From: Paramicrobacterium agarici
GTDB taxonomy: Bacteria; Actinomycetota; Actinomycetes; Actinomycetales; Microbacteriaceae
Direction of reading: 5' to 3'
Assembly (NCBI RefSeq): GCF_002563955.1
Contig: NZ_PDJE01000001.1
Location: forward strand, 1,612,001 to 1,676,000
DNA length: 64,000 bases
Shown: piece after piece, positions 8,801 through 16,405 of the stretch
Layout of the letters: the number at the start of each line of letters is the position of its first letter
Numbering within the stretch: position 1 is the first letter of the stretch
Made by a program: the position numbers and the translations under genes
Notes under the pieces: generated by a model
What the model was told of the DNA's origin: nothing
Database searches by the model: none
What the model saw: the letters and a program-made list of their open reading frames with translations, nothing else

Positions 8801-9802
8801 ATGCGACGTATCAATGCAGTTGGTTACTACGGTTGGGACAATTTCGGGGACGAGTTATTCCGCATCGCGGTTCAGCGAAACCGTGAACTCATATGGGGTG
8901 AGGGGGCTCGCGTCCGCTCGTTTGTGACGCCGGTTCGCACCTTGCATCAGAATTTGGGGGTGCTGGGGCGAGTAACGAGGCTGGTTGAGACTCTGATCGG
9001 TGCTGTGTGGGCCGACACGGTTGCATTATGTGGCGGATCCGTGTTGGAAGACGTGCGCGGAACTCAGCGATTGCGAGGCCTCATACTTCGGAGACGAACC
9101 ATCGAAGGCCTTGGGGTCTCGCTCGGTCCTTGGGAATCTGAAGCTCCACGAGAACGAGTTCAGGCCTACCTCAAGCGGATGGAACGCGTCGTGGTTCGCG
9201 ATCAGGCATCGTCGGATCGATTGGGAGGTTCGGTGCCAGTCGGCGGCGACCTCGCAGCCTTATACCCGATGCCGAGGTTTAGCACGGGCGAGCGCAAGCA
9301 TCTGACGATTTGTGTGTCAAAGGATTCACGATCAACGGTGGACGAACTGGTTGCTCTCCTTTCGGCCTTGCTGCGCGGTATCGACTTGCCAGTAAAGTTG
9401 CTTGCTCTAAATGTTCGTCGGTCGCATGGCGATGTCGAGTTCTCCCACGAAATTCGCGAACGCTTGCTGCCTCATCATTCGGATGTCGAGGTCGTTAAAT
9501 TCGAATCGATTGATCAGAGCATCGGAATCATCGCGAAGTCGAAGGCCGTGTGGTCACAACGCCTGCACGGACTAATCGTCGCTTACCTTTGCGACGTGCC
9601 GATTCTCGCTCTGAGCCATCATCAGAAGATTTCTGATTTTGCAGCGCATATACGTCTTCCGACTCGGTTCCTTCGCACGGATCTAACTTTTGATGATGAA
9701 GTTCGGAGTGCAGCCGCCGAGACTTTGCTGGCTAATCCGAAATGGGAAGTGACACCGCAGCAGTACAAGGATGCGACTATTGAAGCGATGCGCGCGTCGT
9801 AA
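8801..9802 (+). CDS. Polysaccharide pyruvyl transferase family protein
   Basis: The protein has 333 residues. The polysaccharide pyruvyl transferase signature GYYGWDNFGDELF sits at the N-terminus, followed by ALCGGSVLEDVRG and GVSLGPW. The C-terminal GT-B-like half contains SKAVWSQRLHGLIVAYLCDV, with the RLH motif usual for this family. These enzymes move pyruvate from phosphoenolpyruvate onto a sugar as a ketal, giving the glycan negative charge. ATG 8801 is favoured over ATG 8795 because GAGAGG ends about 7 nt before it. It lies 72 bases after the flippase gene and ends the first co-directional block. Confidence 0.88.
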   Translation: MRRINAVGYYGWDNFGDELFRIAVQRNRELIWGEGARVRSFVTPVRTLHQNLGVLGRVTRLVETLIGAVWADTVALCGGSVLEDVRGTQRLRGLILRRRTIEGLGVSLGPWESEAPRERVQAYLKRMERVVVRDQASSDRLGGSVPVGGDLAALYPMPRFSTGERKHLTICVSKDSRSTVDELVALLSALLRGIDLPVKLLALNVRRSHGDVEFSHEIRERLLPHHSDVEVVKFESIDQSIGIIAKSKAVWSQRLHGLIVAYLCDVPILALSHHQKISDFAAHIRLPTRFLRTDLTFDDEVRSAAAETLLANPKWEVTPQQYKDATIEAMRAS

Positions 9803-10286
9803 TTACTAGCCGGAGCCAGCACGTCGAGCGAGACGGCTACAGTTACGCTGGTTTCCGCTCTTCGATCAGATTGAGTTTGCATGAACAACAGCCTCTCTGG
9901 GAAGTGGTTGCCCCGCGCTGCTCAAAGCGGACGATCCGTTATTTCGTGCGGTTGCGAGTGCGTTTTCCTCGCTATTGCATTTGCCACTTTGCCCCCTCGA
10001 AGGATTGAACCAAACGGCGCGTATGGTGCCCTAGATATGGACGTACATGCCGATGCGTGCGGTCTTCGGACCCACAGTTCGTTTAAGTGATGATCCTCTC
10101 GAGATGGAGATGATGCGATACAGCGATTCTCACGGCCGCTGTTATCACGCAAGGACATCATCAGCGGCCTTCTGAATCTCGATGGATGAGGCCGTGTGTC
10201 GTGCTCTTAGGATCCGGATTTTGGACTCAAAGCACTACCTCGGGCCCTCATGAAAATGGCTTAGGATTGGGGCGGTTCTTGAGTGA
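9803..10286. other. Intergenic region before the DUF4012 gene
   Basis: These 484 bases contain no convincing gene; two short frames (9881-10090 and 10186-10389) have no family features or good ribosome sites. No strong terminator hairpin follows the pyruvyl transferase gene. It likely contains the promoter of the next gene. Confidence 0.4.
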
Positions 10287-12164
10287 TTGCGAAAGAACAA
10301 TGCGTACGCTTCAAACCCTCATGATCACCGGACAAAGGCAAACGTTAATTTGGGAAGACGCAGCAACAAGCAGAAACAACCATTGTTGAAGAGCTTTCGA
10401 CTCTGGGTACCGGTGGCTGTTGTCGCATTGCTCCTCATTATCGCGATAGCTGGAGTGGTAGTCGCATCGAAACTTGTTCCCCGCGCGACTGCCGCTAAGG
10501 ACGAGCTTCAGGCTGCATTGCCGCTTGCGTCACAGGTTCAGCAGCAGATTCTTGATGGCGACACCGACGCTGCTGCCGAAACTGCCGCCAAGCTTCGCGA
10601 ACACACGAGCGCGGCACGCGCACAGACGACGGGTGACCTCTGGCAGTGGGCCGAAGCAGCTCCGTTTATCGGAGACAATCTCAAGGCGGTGCGCGTCGTT
10701 TCAGAGACCGTTGACGACCTTGCTGTCGACACACTTGAGCCGGCCACGAAGCTGTCGATCAGCGCGCTTCAGCCGGTTGACGGACGCATCGACGTGGAAG
10801 CGATCTCTGACCTCTTGCCATTCATCGACTCGACCGCGGCGTCTATTGACAGTGCTCAGGAGAAGCTCGGTGACGTACCGCGCAACGCGTTGATCGATGA
10901 AGTCTCGGACGGGATCAGCAAGCTGGAGACCGCTCTGGCTAAGGCAGAAACAGTGCTGGAACAGCTCCGCGTGCCCGTTGCAGTGCTGCCTTCGGCGCTC
11001 GGCGCAGAGGAACCGCGCAACTATCTCATGATCTTCCAGGGGAACTCCGAAGTGCGCGCGGCAGGTGGTAACCCGGCCGCGATGGTACTTGTGAAGGTAG
11101 ACAATGGAGCGATTTCGATCGCTCAACAGGCATCCAGCGGTGACTTCAAGAACTCGATGCAACGAGAGCCGGTGAAAGAACTCGATCCAAACGTCGAGAA
11201 GATCTACTCCGACATTATCGGGAAGTACATTCCGAACATCACGAGCACACCCGACTTTCCGACCACGGCCGGGTTGATGAACGCGTATTGGAACGAAGAG
11301 TTTGACACCGAGCTAGATGGGATCATTTCATTCGACCCGGTCGGCCTCAGCTATCTGCTTGGAGCCACCGGACCGGTGGAGATGCCGACGGGCGACACGC
11401 TCACTGCCGAGAACGCCGTGCCACTTCTGCTGAATGAGGTGTACTTCCGGTATCCGGACGGCGCAGCGTCTGACGCATTCTTCGCTGCGGCGGCAGCATC
11501 CGTCTTCGATGCTCTGACGACGGGATCTGGCGACCCGAAGGCCATAGTTGGTGCTCTCGTGAAATCGGCGAACGAGGGACGTCTCATGATGTGGTCGCCG
11601 CATGAGGATCTGGCTGGCGCCATTGAGGGAACCGCGCTGCAGGGTGTGCTGCCGAGCGATAACACTGAGAAGACGACGGTCGGTGTGTATTTCAATGACA
11701 CCACCGGCTCGAAGATGGACTACTACGTGGACGCGAAGATCGAGGCGAGCACGAATCAGTGCGATGTCTCGAGTGGAGAGTCTCCCACGTTTAAGACCGA
11801 CGTCACGTTGACGAACTCGATTACGCGAGAAGAAGCGAAGACTCTGCCCGGGTACATCACGGGACCGTATTACACGCCCGGCGACATCGCGACCGATTTT
11901 GTCGTGTACGGGCCCGTCGGCGCAAAGATCGACTCATGGCTCGTGAACGGGAAAGAGCACTCGGCCAAGGCGACCGGTGAAATCGATGGACGCCCTGTCG
12001 TTCGCCTGAGCTACGTTCTCAAACCCGGCGAGTCCGTGACCGTGTCGTACACGATGACCGGTGCCCCGGACCAGGAGTACGGAGACTTCACCATCGACAC
12101 GACTCCCATGGTTCGTGACACCCCCATTACGATCACCGGGTGTAAGCCCGAAGATCCGGAGTGA
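10287..12164 (+). CDS. DUF4012 domain-containing membrane-anchored protein
   Basis: The 625-residue protein has a positively charged cytoplasmic tail, one transmembrane helix at about residues 38-62 (VPVAVVALLLIIAIAGVVVA), and a large extracytoplasmic part. Residues about 235-480 match the DUF4012 domain: RNYLMIFQGNSEVRAAGGNP, then GLSYLLGATGPVEMPTGDTL. Domains of this kind recur in actinobacterial exopolysaccharide loci, but their biochemical role is not known to me. The start is uncertain because only TTG codons precede the helix; TTG 10287 follows GGGGCGG. A long antiparallel helical section (residues 65-230) lies between membrane and domain. It may act in export or wall attachment of the glycan. 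Confidence 0.85.
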   Translation: MRKNNAYASNPHDHRTKANVNLGRRSNKQKQPLLKSFRLWVPVAVVALLLIIAIAGVVVASKLVPRATAAKDELQAALPLASQVQQQILDGDTDAAAETAAKLREHTSAARAQTTGDLWQWAEAAPFIGDNLKAVRVVSETVDDLAVDTLEPATKLSISALQPVDGRIDVEAISDLLPFIDSTAASIDSAQEKLGDVPRNALIDEVSDGISKLETALAKAETVLEQLRVPVAVLPSALGAEEPRNYLMIFQGNSEVRAAGGNPAAMVLVKVDNGAISIAQQASSGDFKNSMQREPVKELDPNVEKIYSDIIGKYIPNITSTPDFPTTAGLMNAYWNEEFDTELDGIISFDPVGLSYLLGATGPVEMPTGDTLTAENAVPLLLNEVYFRYPDGAASDAFFAAAAASVFDALTTGSGDPKAIVGALVKSANEGRLMMWSPHEDLAGAIEGTALQGVLPSDNTEKTTVGVYFNDTTGSKMDYYVDAKIEASTNQCDVSSGESPTFKTDVTLTNSITREEAKTLPGYITGPYYTPGDIATDFVVYGPVGAKIDSWLVNGKEHSAKATGEIDGRPVVRLSYVLKPGESVTVSYTMTGAPDQEYGDFTIDTTPMVRDTPITITGCKPEDPE

Positions 12165-12198
12165 GCTGCTTGAGCTACTCGACACGTGCGCCTGAGCT

Positions 12199-12645
12199 CT
12201 AGTCGGATTCAGCAACGCGGCTGGGGCGTACTCCTCGGAAGACAACGTAGTGGTAGAGCAGGAAGCGCACCACGACGACAATGCCGATGCTGACGAGGTT
12301 GATGACGTTAACCAGGAGCGGTCCTGCGTCGGGGAACAGCCAGAGTCCCAACCCCACAATGCCGGCGCCGAGCAACGTGCAAACGCCGTTGACGATGAGG
12401 AACAGGATGACCTCGAGCATCCGCCCGTGCTTGCCGCGATTTTTGAACGTCCATTCGCGGTTACCGAAGTAGGCGTTTACGAGCGCGATCAGTGACGCGA
12501 AGATCTTTGACCAGACTCCGTCGACATGCATTCCGTAGAGGAGGATGTTGAAGGCGACGATTTCGATTAACGTGGAAATCGCCCCGATGGTGAGAAAGCG
12601 CGAGCTGAGGCCGATCAGGCGGCGAAGGCGCGGGTGACGAGTCAT
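12199..12645 (-). CDS. GtrA family membrane protein
   Basis: This 148-residue protein has four hydrophobic helices and matches GtrA-like proteins, which help move polyprenyl-phosphate-linked sugars across the membrane. Diagnostic stretches are FLTIGAISTLIEIVAFNILL, NAYFGNREWTFKNRGKH between helices 2 and 3, and VRFLLYHYVVFRG at the end. It is convergent with the DUF4012 gene and divergent from a GT2 glycosyltransferase whose product would supply the polyprenyl-linked sugar. That pairing of GtrA, polyprenyl-phosphate GT2 and GT-C enzyme is a classic side-chain modification set. Confidence 0.92.
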   Translation of the reverse strand: MTRHPRLRRLIGLSSRFLTIGAISTLIEIVAFNILLYGMHVDGVWSKIFASLIALVNAYFGNREWTFKNRGKHGRMLEVILFLIVNGVCTLLGAGIVGLGLWLFPDAGPLLVNVINLVSIGIVVVVRFLLYHYVVFRGVRPSRVAESD

Positions 12646-12695
12646 GGCTCGACTACGCTACTACTAGTCCGATGACAACTTACCCTGGAGGATTC

Positions 12696-13487
12696 GTGCC
12701 GCGCAGACACGTCGCTATCGTCATGCCTGCGTACAACGAAGCCGACGGCCTTGAAGAGTTTCTGACGGAGATCGTTGCCCACGTCGCACCCGTCACCGAG
12801 AAGCTCTCGATCGTTGTCGTGAACGACCGGTCGACCGATGAGACAGCCGACGTGCTCGATCGTCTGGGACGAACGATGCCTGAGCTCGTTGGCATCACGT
12901 CGGTGCGCAATCAGGGCCACGGGCCCACAGCTCTCGCTGCTTATCGAGCGGGACTCGAGCTCGAACCGGACGTCCTTGTTCACGTGGATGGTGACGGGCA
13001 ATTTCTCGGCAAGGACTTTCCGCGGGTGATCCGTGCTCATGAGGAGTTGCGGGCCGACGTGCTTCACGGTGTGCGCCGCGGGCGCACTGACCCGTGGTAC
13101 CGCAAGGCAATCACCGCCATGGTTGGCGCGATCGTCGGCGCTGTCGTAGGTTCTCGCGTTCCGGACGTGAATACTCCGCTGCGCGTCTATCGTCCCGCCG
13201 CGCTTCGCTTTCTTCTCGCCCTGGTTCCCGCGGACTCCAAGGTTCCGCACGTGCATTTCTCTCTTGCGGAGAAGCGCAGCGGAATGCGCGTTGCGTACGC
13301 CCGAGTGCGAAGTATGCCGCGACGCGGCGACTCGGAGCACGGGACGATGTGGGGAAAGCAGAGCGGCGTGCCGGTGCTGCCACCGAAGCGTCTTCGCGCA
13401 TTCATCATGGCGGCGGCCCGCGAGGTGTGGTCCGTGAGCCTTCGACCGGGCGCGCCGGCTCGCCGCGTGGGGACGTTCTCATCATGA
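12696..13487 (+). CDS. GT2 glycosyltransferase, polyprenyl-phosphate sugar synthase-like
   Basis: The enzyme resembles dolichyl/polyprenyl-phosphate mannose or glucose synthases. It has VAIVMPAYNEADGLEEFL, VVNDRSTDET, then HVDGDGQF with the DxD metal site and VNTPLRVYR near residue 160. It would make a polyprenyl-phosphate sugar that GtrA helps flip and the GT-C enzyme uses. Two starts are possible: GTG 12696, which follows GGAGGA, and ATG 12672, which lies close behind the AT-rich TACGCTACTACTAG and could be leaderless. The stop overlaps the next gene as ATGA. Confidence 0.87.
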   Translation: MPRRHVAIVMPAYNEADGLEEFLTEIVAHVAPVTEKLSIVVVNDRSTDETADVLDRLGRTMPELVGITSVRNQGHGPTALAAYRAGLELEPDVLVHVDGDGQFLGKDFPRVIRAHEELRADVLHGVRRGRTDPWYRKAITAMVGAIVGAVVGSRVPDVNTPLRVYRPAALRFLLALVPADSKVPHVHFSLAEKRSGMRVAYARVRSMPRRGDSEHGTMWGKQSGVPVLPPKRLRAFIMAAAREVWSVSLRPGAPARRVGTFSS

Positions 13488-15016
13488 ACGCGATCACCTG
13501 GCGTCGCCTGGTGAGAGGTGGGTTCTGGGTCGTCGTCGCGATTGTCGCGGCAGCGCAACTCTGGATCGTGATTCACGGCGTGTTCTTCATGCGCCTGTGG
13601 GAAGACGAGGCATTCAACCTGACGGTTCCCATCAACATGGTGAACGGACTCGGTTATACAAGCGATGGGACGCTGAGCGGGAGTCAGCTGACACCGTTTG
13701 ATCCCCGGATATCCACCGGTCCGGTTGTCTTGCTTCCGATCACGGCGCTTGTCGCTCTTGGTGCCGACCCGGTGATCGGCGGTCGTCTTGTGGTGCTCGT
13801 GTTCTACGCGGCTCTCCTGGCAGGTCTATGGGTTCTCGGCGGCCGGTTCGGTGGTCGTTGGGGAGCGCTCGCCGCCGTGTGCGTCCCCCTCGGGTGGAAC
13901 ACGTGGAGCTCCGGCTCCCCGATACAATCGCCGGTCGACATTCTCGGAGAAGTTCCGGCAGCCGCGCTTCTTGTGTGGGCATTCGTCGTAATTCGCCGTC
14001 GACCCTGGCTCGCGGGGCTCTTCATCGGATTGGCCATGCAGACGAAGCTCCTCGGCGCATTGGCTGCGATCCCCATCGCGCTCGTCGTCGTTCTACTGAC
14101 CCAGGGAAGCATCCTTCGACGGCTCAAGCGCCTCGTGATCTGCGCGCTTGTTGCCGTGATACCGAACGCTCTGTACGAACTGTGGAAGCTCATCGCCCTG
14201 GGACCTGCCGCGTACCTGACGAATCTGCGCGAGTTCTACTGGTTCTTCAAATCGGGCGGGCAGAACATTGCGCCCGTCGACCCGACGAAGAAGCTCGTGT
14301 CGCTCGGAAACGGGTGGTTCTCGCCTACCTGGCTCACCGTCATCTGTGCCGCCGTCGTTCTCGCGCTGGTGTGTCTCACGATCGTGCGGTGGGTGAGAGA
14401 GATTCGCGATGGGCCCACTGACGCTGATGCCGGACGGCGTGAACGTGCGGTTTTCGGGATCGCGGCGATTTTCGGCCTCGTCGTCTGGTTCGGCTGGTGG
14501 CTGGCCTCGACGCACACGCCGAACTGGCCGCGCTATGCGGCGATGGCGATGTACATTTTCGTGCCGATTCTCGTTGCGATCGCCATTCGGGCGCTCATCG
14601 AGCTGTGGCAGCGCCAGCGGGGGAGCCTTGTTGCTCGCGTCACAGCGGTCGCTGCCGCGGTGGTGGTTGCCGCCACCGTGAGTGTGCAGACGTGGGGACA
14701 CGTTCAGATCTCCGACGAATCGCGATTCGGTGAGCCTCTCGCGGAACAGCGAGCCGTTGCCTCTCAGGTCGCTGAGGAAGATCTTGACGTGATCGTCACG
14801 TCGTGGGGTCCGACCATTTCGATCATCGTTCTCGCAGGAGCACACGCAGCGCTCGATGACGTGCCCTCCTGGGAGGGAACGCCGGAGCTGTGGCGGAACT
14901 GGGACACCTCTGAGGCGGGCGAGAAGGCGTTCGCCGAGCGTCTAGACGAAGAGTGCGATGATGTCGCGTCGACACCGGGCAACTATGCACTGTGCCTTGC
15001 TCCCGTAAGCCCGTAG
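13484..15016 (+). CDS. GT-C type membrane glycosyltransferase
   Basis: This protein of about 510 residues has some eleven hydrophobic segments and the GT-C layout: a first helix, then an extracytoplasmic loop with MRLWEDEAFNL, where DE is the catalytic acidic pair of ArnT/PMT-like enzymes. Such enzymes use polyprenyl-phosphate sugars outside the membrane to decorate glycans or proteins. ATG 13484 overlaps the previous stop; the frame is open further upstream, but that part is a shadow of the GT2 gene. The C-terminal 100 residues after the last helix form a small extracellular domain ending CDDVASTPGNYALCLAPVSP, with a possible disulfide. Specificity is not predictable. Confidence 0.85.
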   Translation: MNAITWRRLVRGGFWVVVAIVAAAQLWIVIHGVFFMRLWEDEAFNLTVPINMVNGLGYTSDGTLSGSQLTPFDPRISTGPVVLLPITALVALGADPVIGGRLVVLVFYAALLAGLWVLGGRFGGRWGALAAVCVPLGWNTWSSGSPIQSPVDILGEVPAAALLVWAFVVIRRRPWLAGLFIGLAMQTKLLGALAAIPIALVVVLLTQGSILRRLKRLVICALVAVIPNALYELWKLIALGPAAYLTNLREFYWFFKSGGQNIAPVDPTKKLVSLGNGWFSPTWLTVICAAVVLALVCLTIVRWVREIRDGPTDADAGRRERAVFGIAAIFGLVVWFGWWLASTHTPNWPRYAAMAMYIFVPILVAIAIRALIELWQRQRGSLVARVTAVAAAVVVAATVSVQTWGHVQISDESRFGEPLAEQRAVASQVAEEDLDVIVTSWGPTISIIVLAGAHAALDDVPSWEGTPELWRNWDTSEAGEKAFAERLDEECDDVASTPGNYALCLAPVSP

Positions 15017-15073
15017 TGGCGGACGTTGCGCGACAGCATCCGCCCTTTCACCTTCTCTCCACCTGGCCGCGGC

Positions 15074-15079
15074 TACGCT
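15074..15079 (+). promoter_or_regulatory. Candidate -10 element of ugd
   Basis: TACGCT lies 9 nt before ATG 15089, so transcription would begin at or just before the start codon. A similar TACGCT precedes the GT2 gene near 12654. No good -35 is visible. This is inference from spacing only. Confidence 0.35.
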
Positions 15080-15088
15080 GAGGGCATT

Positions 15089-16405
15089 ATGAAGATCTCA
15101 GTCATCGGGTGCGGATACCTCGGGTCGGTGCATGCCGCATCGCTTGCGTCGGTGGGTCATGACGTCATCGGTATCGATGTGGATGCTGCCAAGATCGAGG
15201 CGCTGTCGCAGGGGCGGTCGCCCATCTTCGAGCCCGACCTGCCCGAGCTGCTCAGCGAGGGCATCGCGTCCGGACGGTTGCGGTTCAGCACCAACATGGC
15301 TGACGCCCGGGATGCTGAACTGCACTTCATCGCCGTCGGAACACCGCAGAGCGCTGGCGCGGGCAGCGCCGACCTGTCGTATGTCGACGGCGCGTTCGAC
15401 GACCTCGTGCCGTACCTGACTGAGGGTGACGTCGTCGTTGGTAAGTCAACGGTTCCCGTCGGCACTGCGGTAACTCACGTTGCTGCTGTCGAAGCGCGCG
15501 GTGCCCACCTGGTGTGGAACCCGGAGTTCTTGCGCGAAGGCTTCGCCGTGAAGGACACGATTCAGCCCGATCGGCTGGTGTATGGCGTCGCCGACGGGGA
15601 TGAGTACGCGGTGCAGAAGCTCAACGAGGTGTACGCGACGGCGATTGAGAGCAGCAGCCCGGTCATTGTGACGGACTACGCGACCGCCGAGTTGGTGAAG
15701 GTGTCGGCGAACGCGTTTCTCGCGACGAAGATCTCATTTATCAACGCGATGGCGGAGATCGCCGAGGTCACGGGCGCGGACGTGACCAAGCTCGCAGACG
15801 CGATCGGTCATGACAACCGCATTGGCCGGAAGTTCTTGAATGCCGGCGTCGGTTTCGGCGGTGGGTGCCTGCCGAAGGATATTCGCGCGTTCACCGCTCG
15901 GGCGGAAGAGCTCGGCCGCGGTGAGTCCGTTGCGTTCTTGAAGGAGGTCGACGCCATCAATCTGCGGCGTCGAGAGCGGGTCGTTGAACTCGTGACCGAG
16001 GAGCTTGGCGGCAGCGTCTTTCAGAAGAAGGTGGCGGTTCTCGGCCTGGCGTTCAAGCCGAACAGCGACGACGTGCGGGACTCGCCTGCACTCGACGTAG
16101 CTGTGCGCCTGAATGGTCTTGGTGCAAAGGTCGTCGCGACGGACCCGGAGGCGATTGCGAATTCACGCGCGCTGCACCCGCAACTGGTGTACGGCACGAC
16201 GGACGAGGCGCTCGCCGGAGCAGACGCCGTCGTCGTGGTCACCGAGTGGCCTGAGTACAAACAGCTTGACCCAGCCGCCGTGCACGAGGTCGTGCGCACG
16301 CCGATCGTTATCGACGCGCGCAACTGTCTCGACGCCGACGCGTGGGCGGATGCTGGATGGGAGTACGCCGGGCTCGGCCGCCAGGTGAAAAACGGCCGCG
16401 CTTAG
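15089..16405 (+). CDS. ugd: UDP-glucose 6-dehydrogenase
   Basis: The 438-residue enzyme oxidises UDP-glucose to UDP-glucuronate with two NAD+ molecules, providing an acidic sugar donor. The Rossmann start is KISVIGCGYLGSVHAASLAS; the active-site motif GVGFGGGCLPKDIRAF carries the catalytic Cys near residue 263; NAFLATKISFINAMAE is the central dimerisation helix; and FKPNSDDVRDSPAL marks the UDP-binding domain. ATG 15089 is chosen because the Rossmann strand starts right there and CTGAGGG precedes it; the 21 extra upstream codons are not family-like. It overlaps the convergent phosphoketolase gene by 4 bases. It fits the adjacent glycan genes. Confidence 0.95.
   Translation: MKISVIGCGYLGSVHAASLASVGHDVIGIDVDAAKIEALSQGRSPIFEPDLPELLSEGIASGRLRFSTNMADARDAELHFIAVGTPQSAGAGSADLSYVDGAFDDLVPYLTEGDVVVGKSTVPVGTAVTHVAAVEARGAHLVWNPEFLREGFAVKDTIQPDRLVYGVADGDEYAVQKLNEVYATAIESSSPVIVTDYATAELVKVSANAFLATKISFINAMAEIAEVTGADVTKLADAIGHDNRIGRKFLNAGVGFGGGCLPKDIRAFTARAEELGRGESVAFLKEVDAINLRRRERVVELVTEELGGSVFQKKVAVLGLAFKPNSDDVRDSPALDVAVRLNGLGAKVVATDPEAIANSRALHPQLVYGTTDEALAGADAVVVVTEWPEYKQLDPAAVHEVVRTPIVIDARNCLDADAWADAGWEYAGLGRQVKNGRA

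Noticed and set aside
13094-13483. Upstream extension of the GT-C gene
   Set aside because: The frame is open, but the region is coding for the GT2 gene in another frame; ATG 13484 overlapping the stop is the sensible start.
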